Source: an uncultured Oscillospiraceae bacterium (GTDB lineage: Bacteria > Bacillota > Clostridia > Oscillospirales > Acutalibacteraceae). Taken from it: a stretch of DNA of 64,000 nt. Location: contig UQLR01000004.1 of assembly GCA_900541975.1 (NCBI GenBank), positions 62,001-126,000 on the forward strand, read 5' to 3'. Under the pieces are notes generated by a model, which made no database searches, was not told the DNA's origin, and saw nothing but the letters and a program-made list of their open reading frames with translations. Below, one piece after another: positions 16,362-25,530 of the stretch; positions within the stretch are counted from its first letter, which is position 1; the number at the start of each line of letters is the position of its first letter. The position numbers were made by a program, and so were the translations under genes.

Positions 16362-17438
16362 ATGAAGCATTATAAAATTGTTTTATTAAAAGGCGACGGT
16401 ATTGGCCCCGAAATTGTAGACGAAGCCGTTAAGGTGCTTGATAAGGCGGCGCTGGAATTTAACTTTTCGGTAACGTATGATTATGCAGACCTTGGCGGTG
16501 TGGCAATAGACCGCACCGGCGTCCCGCTGCCGGACGTTACAATTGAAAAATGTAAAGCGGCTGATTCTGTTCTGCTGGGGGCAGTGGGCGGTACAAAATG
16601 GGACACGCTTCCCGGCCACCTTCGCCCGGAGGCCGGATTGCTGGGGATCAGGGGGGCGCTTGGCCTGTTTGCAAATTTGCGTCCGGCAGTGATTTTTGAG
16701 CCTTTAAAGAAAGCATCTCCTTTAAAGGATGAAGCGATTGGCAAAGCGTTGGACATTTTAGTTGTCCGTGAGCTTACCGGCGGCATTTATTTTGGAAAGC
16801 GGGGACGTACAGAACAAAACGGAGCCGCTTGCGCTTATGACACGGAAATGTACAGCGTACCGGAAATTGAAAGGATTGCAAGAGTAGCGTTTGACATGGC
16901 GATGAAACGCAAAAAAAGGCTAACAAGCGTGGACAAAGCAAACGTGCTGGAGTCTTCCCGGCTTTGGCGTGAAACAGTCATACGTATAGCCAAGGAATTT
17001 CCGCAGGTAGAACTTAATCATATGTATGTGGACAACTGCGCCATGCAGTTGGTACGCAATCCGGGTCAGTTTGACGTGATTGTAACATCCAATATTTTCG
17101 GCGATATCTTATCGGACGAAGCTTCCATGATCAGCGGATCGATCGGTATGCTGGCCTCCGCCAGCCTCAACGGGGAAAAAGCGGGACTATACGAGCCGAT
17201 CCACGGCTCCGCGCCGGACATCGCAGGCAAAGGAATTGCCAATCCTCTTGCCACCATTTTATCTGTTGCGATGATGCTGCGCTATTCGTTGGAACAAAAA
17301 GAAGCTGCGGCCGCAATAGAAAGTGCAGTCAATCGGGTGCTTGAAACATACCGGACCCCTGATATTTATACGGAAGGAACAAAAAAAGTTTCCTGCAAGG
17401 AAATGGGAGATTTGGTCTGCTCTTTGCTTGAAAAATGA
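16362..17438 (+). CDS. leuB: 3-isopropylmalate dehydrogenase
   Basis: LeuB oxidises and decarboxylates 3-isopropylmalate with NAD+ in leucine synthesis. The 358-residue length is normal. Residues 8-16 read KGDGIGPEI, the family N-terminal motif; [30 protein letters not shown] and [15 protein letters not shown] form the substrate-binding signature; [17 protein letters not shown] is the metal-binding C-terminal motif. ATG 16362 is chosen because the protein then starts [13 protein letters not shown] as expected; an earlier ATG at 16272 adds an unlikely hydrophobic leader. leuA, leuC and leuD are not beside it, so it is separated from the rest of the pathway. Confidence 0.93.
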   Translation: MKHYKIVLLKGDGIGPEIVDEAVKVLDKAALEFNFSVTYDYADLGGVAIDRTGVPLPDVTIEKCKAADSVLLGAVGGTKWDTLPGHLRPEAGLLGIRGALGLFANLRPAVIFEPLKKASPLKDEAIGKALDILVVRELTGGIYFGKRGRTEQNGAACAYDTEMYSVPEIERIARVAFDMAMKRKKRLTSVDKANVLESSRLWRETVIRIAKEFPQVELNHMYVDNCAMQLVRNPGQFDVIVTSNIFGDILSDEASMISGSIGMLASASLNGEKAGLYEPIHGSAPDIAGKGIANPLATILSVAMMLRYSLEQKEAAAAIESAVNRVLETYRTPDIYTEGTKKVSCKEMGDLVCSLLEK

Positions 17439-17467
17439 TCAAACACCAATTAAAAGGATTTTTATAT

Positions 17468-18166
17468 ATGAATCAATATGATATGCACACACATCTTCTT
17501 CCAGGAATTGACGATGGCGCCAAAACCCTGCAGGACGCTTTGCAGCTTGTAAAAAAGCTGCAAAGCGATGGCGTTACACATATTGCGCTTACCCCCCATT
17601 TCTATTCGGACAGGGAAAGCCTTTCAGATTTTTTAACAAGGCGTGAGCAGGCGTATCATGTTTTACTGAAGGCGCCTGTTCAGGGGATTACCTATATCCT
17701 GGCAAGTGAAGCCTATATTACAGACTATATTTTTAATAATTCTTCGCTGCTGCCGCTATGCTACAGCGGGACAAACTATTTACTGGTAGAGTTCCCTTAC
17801 AGCACAAATTTTGCCGCCAGAGGCGGGGATATGCTGTATAAATTGATGAGCAATTATGGGGTTTACCCTGTGATTGCCCATATTGAACGGTATGATTCTT
17901 TAATGAAAGACCCGGCGCTTATATCTGAACTGCAGCAGATAGGTTGTAAAATGCAGATTAACCTGGGATCGCTTTCTTTCTTTTCACACAGGAGGAAGCT
18001 GCTTGGACTAATCAAGCGTAATCTGGTAGATGTTGTCGGAACAGACACACATTCTTTGGCAAGAGGCGCAGATTTTAACACAGGTATGGGTATAATATCT
18101 AAAAAGTTGGGGGATAATTATATTGATATTATTCAGAAGAATAGTGAATTTGTTATTTTAAGTTAA
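17468..18166 (+). CDS. CpsB/CapC-family PHP tyrosine-protein phosphatase
   Basis: A 232-residue PHP-fold metal-dependent phosphatase of the family that dephosphorylates bacterial tyrosine kinases controlling capsule or exopolysaccharide. The metal ligands are visible: YDMHTHLLPGIDDGAKT at the start, LTPHFYSDRES near 52, SEAYI, PVIAHIERYD near 140, and VDVVGTDTHSLARG near 195. ATG 17468 has AAAGGA about ten bases upstream; a start overlapping leuB is less likely. No tyrosine kinase or capsule gene adjoins it. It lies 29 bases after leuB and just before the class D sortase locus. Confidence 0.85.
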   Translation: MNQYDMHTHLLPGIDDGAKTLQDALQLVKKLQSDGVTHIALTPHFYSDRESLSDFLTRREQAYHVLLKAPVQGITYILASEAYITDYIFNNSSLLPLCYSGTNYLLVEFPYSTNFAARGGDMLYKLMSNYGVYPVIAHIERYDSLMKDPALISELQQIGCKMQINLGSLSFFSHRRKLLGLIKRNLVDVVGTDTHSLARGADFNTGMGIISKKLGDNYIDIIQKNSEFVILS

Positions 18167-18214
18167 AATTTGTTAAAAAAGCGACAAATTGAATTAATTT
18201 CCTGTTCAAAAGTA

Positions 18215-18243
18215 TTTACTTTCATTATCTCTTATGCTATGAT
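18215..18243 (+). promoter_or_regulatory. Promoter of the class D sortase locus
   Basis: TTTACT (18215-18220), a 17-base spacer ending in TGC, and TATGAT (18238-18243). The extended -10 and the flanking GTATTTACTTT are nearly identical to the promoter of the SPQTG gene at 55369-55397. Confidence 0.7.
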
Positions 18244-18273
18244 AGGGGCAGATTCAGATAAGGAGTGAAGGAA

Positions 18274-18924
18274 ATGAAAAAATTTGCGGCCGTTTTGCTG
18301 GCAATGGTATTGGTAGTTGCTTTGGCAGTAACTGTATCAGCGGCTGGTATTAACGAGAGTGAACAGAAAGTTTTAGACGAACTTTCTTCTAAGGTAGAAA
18401 TAGGGAACGGTTATTTTATGCTTCCCACAGAATACGTCAATCAAGCTGAAAATTATTTTAATACAATTGATATGACTCCACAGCAGGCTGATGAAATTTT
18501 AGAGTACATTCAGCAGGGTGAAAAGATTTTGGTCGACAATGCTGCAACAAGCCTTGATATGCTTACGTATGAGCAGAAAATAGAAATTATGGAGCTTGGC
18601 CAGAAGGCGGTTGGCGTATTGGGTATGACCCTTACCGTACAGCCTAAGACCAACATTGTTACCATTCTTGATCCCAATGGAAACGTTGCATTTTTGGCAG
18701 AGGCGCTGATTATTCCTTATACCACAGAAGAACCTACTTCTCCCTCAGACGGTTCCACCCCACCTTCTGGTAACGCGGGCGGAACAACAACCGACGGAGA
18801 CGCCATTAAAACAACCGGTATGTCTTCCGACGCAACGGCAGCTTTGGCTGTTTCCGCAGTGATCATACTGTTTGTTGCCGTAGCTGGCGTTTACCTTGTA
18901 AAAACAAAAAAGGCGAGGTCATAA
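18274..18924 (+). CDS. Predicted sortase-anchored surface protein with a non-LPXTG tail
   Basis: A 216-residue protein with a signal peptide (residues 1-23, ending VTVSAAG), a soluble helical domain (about 25-155), a Pro/Ser/Thr/Gly spacer, and a C-terminal tail in sortase-substrate layout: IKTTGM at about 178, a hydrophobic span (AALAVSAVIILFVAVAGVYL), then KTKKARS. The sorting pentapeptide is KTTG-like with no proline, unlike LPXTG. ATG 18274 follows AAGGAG by eight bases. The stop touches the class D sortase gene start with no gap, which supports an enzyme-substrate pair. The soluble domain contains MTPQQADEILEYIQQGEK; I do not recognise the family. Confidence 0.8.
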   Translation: MKKFAAVLLAMVLVVALAVTVSAAGINESEQKVLDELSSKVEIGNGYFMLPTEYVNQAENYFNTIDMTPQQADEILEYIQQGEKILVDNAATSLDMLTYEQKIEIMELGQKAVGVLGMTLTVQPKTNIVTILDPNGNVAFLAEALIIPYTTEEPTSPSDGSTPPSGNAGGTTTDGDAIKTTGMSSDATAALAVSAVIILFVAVAGVYLVKTKKARS

Positions 18925-19599
18925 ATGACGCGTAAAATTAAAAGAGAATTCAGTAGGAAGAATTTTATAATTCTTCCTATTGTATTTTTTATAGGAGCTT
19001 ATGGAATTCTTTACTTTGCGTTATCCCCTCTGCTTGCACCGTTTATAGGGGTAGCGGACATGTTTTTTTCCGACCAGAAATTGGAGCATGACAGGGAATA
19101 CAACAATATTTTTGTACCAATAGAAGATACAATTGTACAGGAAACGGTCAATGCGTCTGATATTACGTACCCCAAATATGGTGAAATGTTTGGGAAAATC
19201 AGTGTGGAAAACACATCTGTACAGGACGTTAATCTGTTCTTTGGCGACGGCAGCGTAGCGTTGCGCAACGGCGTGGGAATTTTTAACGGCAGCTTTGTTC
19301 CGGGCTACGGAAAAACCATCCTGGTTGCCGGCCATAACAATACGTATTTTAATGGCCTTAAAAATGCACAGGAGGGCGCGGTGGTGACAATCCACACCAG
19401 CTATGGCAATTATACCTATAGCATTACAAAAACAGAGGTGCGCAGCGCTTCTGATCCGTCGGAACTGAATCTGGGTGCAGATGAGGAAAATCTTGTCTTG
19501 TACACCTGTTATCCCTTTGATGAGCTTGGTCTTACCAACGAGCGCTTTTTCGTATATGCCCGTTTTGTATCGGGGCCAAAAATCATTATGAACGAATAA
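18925..19599 (+). CDS. Class D sortase
   Basis: A membrane transpeptidase of 224 residues that would anchor surface proteins to peptidoglycan. One N-terminal helix (about 14-40) precedes the sortase barrel. Catalytic residues are all visible: His in VAGHNNTYF, Cys in LVLYTCYPF and Arg in TNERFFVYARF. The TCYPF context and the short length place it in class D. It is the middle gene of a three-gene set with the KTTG-tailed protein immediately upstream and a four-helix membrane protein 15 bases downstream. The substrate motif is inferred from adjacency only. Confidence 0.9.
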   Translation: MTRKIKREFSRKNFIILPIVFFIGAYGILYFALSPLLAPFIGVADMFFSDQKLEHDREYNNIFVPIEDTIVQETVNASDITYPKYGEMFGKISVENTSVQDVNLFFGDGSVALRNGVGIFNGSFVPGYGKTILVAGHNNTYFNGLKNAQEGAVVTIHTSYGNYTYSITKTEVRSASDPSELNLGADEENLVLYTCYPFDELGLTNERFFVYARFVSGPKIIMNE

Positions 19600-19614
19600 A
19601 GGAGGGATAAACGC

Positions 19615-20472
19615 ATGCCGAAATCCGCCGTGGAAAGTACATTGGCAAAAATATTGTATTCTATATTTTCCTTTCTTCTTTCCATGCTGTCTTTTTTTCT
19701 GGTTTTGCTGATTATTTTACAAGCGACTTTTTTAAATAAAAATTATATTTTAAATATGGTCAATGATTCCAATTATTTTTCTGAGCTTTCTTCCGAAATT
19801 ACAGAAGATTTGATCGACCTTGGAAATGCCAGCGGTATAAACGAAGCGTTTTTTGAAAATTTTGTAGATGAGGTAATTCTGCGCGAAGATGTGGCAAATT
19901 ATGTTGAAAATTTTTATTCCGGGGAAGACACTTCGGTAGATACTACACACTTTAAGCAGTATTTCCGTGAAAAACTGGATGCATATATTGCCGAAAATAA
20001 TCTTACGGTGTCGCAGGACGCGCGGCAAAATCTTACCGCAACCGTCAAGGAAGCCGCTGGTATTTATGCCTCCCGCGTGCAGCTACCGTATTTTGACCTG
20101 ATTGCAGGATATTTTCACCAGCTGCTTGCGCCAGTGTTTTATGTAACGTTGGCCTGCGCCTTTGTAGTGCTGCTCATTGCAGTTGTGATGATTGCGACCA
20201 ATAAATGGAAGCACCGGGCGTATCGATATTTATCCTATTCCACATTGGGAACACTGCTGATGACGCTTGCCGTTCCCGTAATGGCTTATTGTATCAATAA
20301 ATTAGATAAGCTTGCAATTATGTCCAGAGCGTTATTTAACCTGTATTATTCCTGTGTCACACAGTTTTTAAATGCGTTTTTTATAGCCGCGGCCGTTTTG
20401 GCGCTGCTTTCTGCGCTTTTTATTTATATGCATTACAGAAGTAGGAAAAAAGCGATTATAGGGGCAAAATAA
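19615..20472 (+). CDS. Four-helix membrane protein linked to the class D sortase
   Basis: A 285-residue membrane protein of unknown family. Helix 1 (about 12-40) is followed by an extracytoplasmic region of about 130 residues (SYFSELSSEITEDLIDLG...), then three helices near 178-200, 212-235 and 255-280. A basic tail ends the protein. A strong AAAGGAGGG ribosome site lies before ATG 19615. Being the last gene of the sortase set suggests a role in export, folding or assembly of the anchored protein, but nothing in the sequence proves this. Confidence 0.75.
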   Translation: MPKSAVESTLAKILYSIFSFLLSMLSFFLVLLIILQATFLNKNYILNMVNDSNYFSELSSEITEDLIDLGNASGINEAFFENFVDEVILREDVANYVENFYSGEDTSVDTTHFKQYFREKLDAYIAENNLTVSQDARQNLTATVKEAAGIYASRVQLPYFDLIAGYFHQLLAPVFYVTLACAFVVLLIAVVMIATNKWKHRAYRYLSYSTLGTLLMTLAVPVMAYCINKLDKLAIMSRALFNLYYSCVTQFLNAFFIAAAVLALLSALFIYMHYRSRKKAIIGAK

Positions 20473-20511
20473 TACGTGTTTTTCTTTTACAATAGAAAAA
20501 ATTTACTGTCA

Positions 20512-20542
20512 GGGAGGATGCAATTGCATCCTCCCTTTCTTT
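20512..20542 (+). terminator. Terminator of the class D sortase operon
   Basis: GGGAGGATGCAA and TTGCATCCTCCC form a perfect 24-base palindrome (20512-20535), followed by TTTCTTT. Confidence 0.85.
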
Positions 20543-20630
20543 ATACTATACTGTTAGCAGAAGCCAGCTTATGAAATAAGGAAAAAGTGGAAAAGCTACA
20601 GAAATATGGACAATGGAAAGGAGCTCGAAC

Positions 20631-22172
20631 ATGAAAATTTTATCTGCACAGCAGATGCGTGAGCTTGAACAGCGTGCGGTAAACGAGGGAGCAACCTATT
20701 ATTTTCTTATGAAAACGGCCGGTCAGGCGGCCGCCCAGGTTTTGCTTGACCGAATGGGTGCGAAACAGGGATGTCAAGTGGCAGTTGTGTGTGGAAAAGG
20801 AAACAACGGCGGTGACGGTTGTGTCGCCGCCGGATATTTAAAACAGAAGGGCATTCAGGCGGTAATTTTATTGATCGACGGCGAGCCGCGCACGCCGGAC
20901 GCCCTTGCGGCATTAAAAGCGGCTTCTGCTTGCGGTGTGCCTGTCTGGCGTTATTGGGAAAGCAAAGAAAAGGTTTTCGAAAAACTTGACAGTGCAGATT
21001 TTATTATAGACGCGCTTTACGGCATTGGCTTTCAGGGCGCCCTTTCGGAGCCGATGTATGAGCTTATACAGCGTGCGAACTCTAAAGGCGGCAGAGTCCT
21101 TTCAGTTGACCTGCCCAGCGGTGTGCAGTGCGACACGGGCCATGTTGTAAACGGCGCATTTCAGGCAACTATGACAGTTTCGTTTACCACGCTCAAAGCG
21201 GCGCATGTGTTGTATCCCTCCATGGATTACTGCGGAGAGACAGTCATAGCGCCGGTAGGTATTGATCAAGCGCTGGTAGAAGACAGCCCATGTCTGTACC
21301 AGACCGTAACGGAGCAATATGCATACGCAGCGCTTCCCGCGCGGAAAATTTCTGACAATAAGGGCAGCTGCGGAACGCTTTTTTCAATTTGCGGAAGCTA
21401 TGGTATGGCCGGAGCGGCGGTCATGAGTACAAACGCAGCCTTACGGTGCGGTGTCGGGCTTGTACGCCTTGCGCTGCCGCGCTGTATTTATCCCATTGTT
21501 GCAACACAGCTGGTACAGCCGGTATATATTCCGGTGGAGGATCGCGACGGTGGAATATCCAGCAGCGCTATTCCCTGTTTGCTGGAACAGGCGCAGCGCG
21601 CAAGCGCTGTTTTGCTCGGATGCGGGCTGGGCCTTTCTGAAGCTTCTAAAAAGCTGGTGCACGAATTTATACGCACTGTGCGGATTCCACTGATTTTAGA
21701 CGCCGATGGCATAAATGCACTGTGCGGACATATAGATATATTAAAAGAAGCAAAAGCACCGGTTATTCTGACGCCGCATCCGGGGGAATGCGCAAGGCTG
21801 TTTGACGTTACAGTAGAGCAGGTACAAAGCGCCCGCTTTGATTATGCGCAACGACTGGCGCAGGACTACGGCGTAACAGTGGTACTGAAAGGAGCGAAAA
21901 CCCTGATCGCGGGTGCAGAGGGGGAAACTCTTGTCAATCCAACCGGAAACGCCGGGATGGCAAAGGCCGGAAGCGGCGATATCCTTGCCGGCATGATTGC
22001 TTCACTGGCAGCACAGGGCGTACAGCCGTTTCAAGCAGCGGCGGCGGGTGTATATCTGCATGGCCTTGCCGGTGATTGTTGCGCCGAGAAGTATGGAAAG
22101 CTGTCTATGCTCCCCACGGACATGGTCGAAATTTTGCCATACATTGTAAAAAACACCTTAACAGGTAAATAG
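20631..22172 (+). CDS. nnrDE: Bifunctional NAD(P)H-hydrate epimerase / ADP-dependent dehydratase
   Basis: This 513-residue fusion repairs hydrated NADH and NADPH. The N-terminal epimerase domain (about 1-215) shows MRELEQRAVNEG and the nucleotide loop VCGKGNNGGDGCVAAGYL; the C-terminal dehydratase domain (about 225-510) shows ILTPHPGECARLF, NPTGNAGMAKAGSGDILAGM and a terminal AAAGVYLHGLAGD. Both active regions look intact. ATG 20631 follows AAAGGAG by eight bases; the ATG at 20613 would read through that site. In many Firmicutes this gene precedes a YdcC-type lipoprotein, alr and mazEF; here only the lipoprotein and mazF remain. Confidence 0.93.
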   Translation: MKILSAQQMRELEQRAVNEGATYYFLMKTAGQAAAQVLLDRMGAKQGCQVAVVCGKGNNGGDGCVAAGYLKQKGIQAVILLIDGEPRTPDALAALKAASACGVPVWRYWESKEKVFEKLDSADFIIDALYGIGFQGALSEPMYELIQRANSKGGRVLSVDLPSGVQCDTGHVVNGAFQATMTVSFTTLKAAHVLYPSMDYCGETVIAPVGIDQALVEDSPCLYQTVTEQYAYAALPARKISDNKGSCGTLFSICGSYGMAGAAVMSTNAALRCGVGLVRLALPRCIYPIVATQLVQPVYIPVEDRDGGISSSAIPCLLEQAQRASAVLLGCGLGLSEASKKLVHEFIRTVRIPLILDADGINALCGHIDILKEAKAPVILTPHPGECARLFDVTVEQVQSARFDYAQRLAQDYGVTVVLKGAKTLIAGAEGETLVNPTGNAGMAKAGSGDILAGMIASLAAQGVQPFQAAAAGVYLHGLAGDCCAEKYGKLSMLPTDMVEILPYIVKNTLTGK

Positions 22173-22226
22173 CGACGTTTAAAATACAATTTGTATATTT
22201 TTATATAACTATACAGGTGGTATGTT

Positions 22227-22751
22227 ATGCGCCGTTTTATTCCCGTTGCTGTTGCCATCGTTTCGGTCATGGCGTTTTTTGCAGCGTGTACCTTTTTTCA
22301 GGATAAACCGATTGAGCCCATTACAGATTTTTCTGCAGCGGCAAAGGTAACAGAAAACGATAACGTTTTCTCCTGTGAAGTCAGCAATACAAGGGCGGGG
22401 GTCGCAAGCGTAATGCTGACAGCCCCTGATACACTGCAGGGACTGTGCTTTAAATGGTTGGGAGGAGACGCTTACAGTATAGAATACAATGATCTGTTTT
22501 GCCAATCCAATACAGAATACTTACCGGCTACCTCTTTCGCGAGTGCTCTGGTTCATGTGCTTTCCGCCTGTTCACTTCCGGAGCAATTGACGGTTAAACA
22601 ACGCGAGAAAGCGGTCACACGCTTTTCCGGCACATGCGAAAGCGGAAATTTTATTATTACCTGCGATAATAAAACCCGTTTTATACAAAAAGTAGAAATT
22701 GAAGAATTATCACTTATAGTAGAATTTCAAAATCAAAAAGTATTTGCTTAA
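22227..22751 (+). CDS. Small lipoprotein downstream of nnrDE
   Basis: A 174-residue exported lipoprotein. The signal MRRFIPVAVAIVSVMAFFAAC ends in a lipobox with cysteine at residue 21. The mature part has a beta-rich pattern (NDNVFSCEVSNTRAGVASVMLTAPDTLQG; FIITCDNKTRFIQKVEI) and three or four further cysteines. Its place after nnrDE and before mazF matches the position of YdcC-like lipoproteins in other Firmicutes, so it may be a divergent member, but sequence similarity by eye is weak. AGGTGG precedes the ATG. Confidence 0.75.
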   Translation: MRRFIPVAVAIVSVMAFFAACTFFQDKPIEPITDFSAAAKVTENDNVFSCEVSNTRAGVASVMLTAPDTLQGLCFKWLGGDAYSIEYNDLFCQSNTEYLPATSFASALVHVLSACSLPEQLTVKQREKAVTRFSGTCESGNFIITCDNKTRFIQKVEIEELSLIVEFQNQKVFA

Positions 22752-22790
22752 AAAGCCGCTGCTTTTGGGTAAAAAGCAGCGGCTTTTCTG
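22751..22790 (+). terminator. Terminator after the lipoprotein gene
   Basis: AAAAGCCGCTGCTTTT (22751-22766) pairs with AAAAAGCAGCGGCTTTT (22771-22787) around a GGGT loop; the stem overlaps the stop codon. It separates mazF from nnrDE. Confidence 0.85.
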
Positions 22791-22998
22791 CGTGATTTAT
22801 ACAGTGTCAAAAATGAACCGGCCTTAATAATATGTATTGAGTAATGGTATAAATCCAAATTTTTCTGGCAAAAATAAAAACACAGGATCATTGCTCAACT
22901 TTAAAAATCGATCCGCGGGGTCTGGAAAGCATTGCATTGCTTTAAGATCCAAATGACGTTTATCTGCGAATTTTACTTCAGAAAGGAACGGTAAAAAA

Positions 22999-23370
22999 AT
23001 GAACATTAAACGCGGTGATATTTTTTATGCCGATTTAAGTCCCGTTGTAGGATCGGAGCAGGGCGGCGTTCGGCCTGTACTTATTGTACAAAACGACGTC
23101 GGCAACCGGTTCAGCCCCACAGTAATCGCCGCAGCGATTACCAGTCAGCAGGAAAAGGCAAAACTGCCCACGCACATTCAGCTTGGAACAGTCAACAGTG
23201 GGCTTTTAAAGGACTCTGTTGTGCTCCTGGAACAGATCAGGACAATAGACAAACGCCGTCTGAAGGAAAAAATGGGCTGCCTCGACGGGCGTTCTATGGA
23301 CATGGTTGACAAAGCGATTTCCATAAGCTTCGGCCTTGCGTCAAGCCATGCAATGCGGGAAGCTACATAG
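22999..23370 (+). CDS. MazF/PemK-type mRNA endonuclease (NdoA-like), no adjacent antitoxin
   Basis: A 123-residue toxin of the MazF family close to the Firmicute NdoA subtype. [35 protein letters not shown] and THIQLG are the conserved strands; the Arg in GGVRPVLIV and the Thr of AAITSQ are the catalytic pair in the family. MazF cuts single-stranded RNA at short sequences. A MazE-like antitoxin normally overlaps the toxin start; the 208 bases before this gene hold no MazE-like reading, only a 40-codon TTG frame without similarity. The toxin is followed by its own terminator. Its control must come from elsewhere if it is active. Confidence 0.92.
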   Translation: MNIKRGDIFYADLSPVVGSEQGGVRPVLIVQNDVGNRFSPTVIAAAITSQQEKAKLPTHIQLGTVNSGLLKDSVVLLEQIRTIDKRRLKEKMGCLDGRSMDMVDKAISISFGLASSHAMREAT

Positions 23371-23396
23371 GCATCCCGCAACGGATTATAAAGAAT

Positions 23397-23436
23397 AAAA
23401 GCTTCTTCGCATTGTGCCGAAGAAGCTTTTTTATAT
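23397..23436 (+). terminator. Terminator after mazF
   Basis: AAAAGCTTCTTCG (23397-23409) pairs with CGAAGAAGCTTTT (23418-23430) and runs into T's. With A's on the other side it may also stop minus-strand transcription of the LysM gene. Confidence 0.85.
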
Positions 23437-23470
23437 AGGATATGAAGAAGGATAATTTATAATATAAAAG

Positions 23471-23785
23471 TTACTGGGCGCGCAAACGGAGCAAGCGGCC
23501 CGGATAAATTACGTCTGGGTTCTCAAAATTGTTCAGCTGCAATATTTCCGGTACAGTAATTCCATATCTTTGCCCAATGCTCCACAGCGTGTCCCCCGGG
23601 CGAACTACATACCACATCGGCGCCTGGCCCGCAGTTGTGGGGATCCGCAGTTGTTGCCCCGGAAAAATCTTATCGGGAAAAGCAAGGCCGTTATACCTTG
23701 CTATGTCGTTTACTGTTGTTCCGAAGTACTGCGCAATGCCCCATAGGGTATCGCCCGGTTCTACGGTATAATAAATTGTTGTCAA
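23471..23785 (-). CDS. Two-LysM-domain protein
   Basis: A 104-residue protein made of two LysM repeats: YYTVEPGDTLWGIAQYFG...IFPGQQLRIP and YVVRPGDTLWSIGQRYG...IYPGRLLRLRAQ. LysM domains bind the sugar chain of peptidoglycan or chitin. There is no signal peptide or enzymatic domain, as in several small LysM proteins of spore formers that act inside the cell or mother cell. The start is TTG 23785 with AAAGGAG eleven bases upstream. A stable hairpin lies in its leader. Confidence 0.88.
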   Translation of the reverse strand: MTTIYYTVEPGDTLWGIAQYFGTTVNDIARYNGLAFPDKIFPGQQLRIPTTAGQAPMWYVVRPGDTLWSIGQRYGITVPEILQLNNFENPDVIYPGRLLRLRAQ

Positions 23786-23809
23786 AATGTTTGCTCTCCT
23801 TTCCTTTTC

Positions 23810-23846
23810 AGGCGCAGAAAAAACGGTTACAGCTTTTTCTGCGCCT
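23810..23846 (-). promoter_or_regulatory. Perfect hairpin in the LysM gene leader
   Basis: AGGCGCAGAAAAA (23810-23822) pairs perfectly with TTTTTCTGCGCCT (23834-23846) around an eleven-base loop. On the minus strand it sits just before the ribosome site. It could be an attenuator, an mRNA stabiliser or a protein-binding site. Confidence 0.55.
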
Positions 23847-23997
23847 TAGAACCTACTATAATATATACTCCACCGGGCAATAATGTGATTGTTGCAATCT
23901 GTATTTTCGGTGTATTTTTTGTATACAGCCTGTTTCTGTACTGTATGCTTTTTTGGGCAAAGGGAGGAATAAAACCATTCTGTGCAGAGGATAATAA

Positions 23998-25386
<1,389 letters not shown>

Positions 25387-25530
25387 AAAGGCCGGTTTTA
25401 AGAATCTACCGGCTATATACATGAACACCGCTTTAATTGTGGCGTTGCCTTATATAGAACAAAACAACAATTTTTTATATTGCATGTATTTTTTTCCAGA
25501 TTCTGAAAAGGCTAAGTAAGAGGTGAAACC

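Noticed and set aside
22824..23006. 60-codon minus-strand frame in front of mazF, considered as an antitoxin
   Set aside because: Wrong strand for a MazE-type partner, and the sequence has no DNA-binding or MazE-like pattern.
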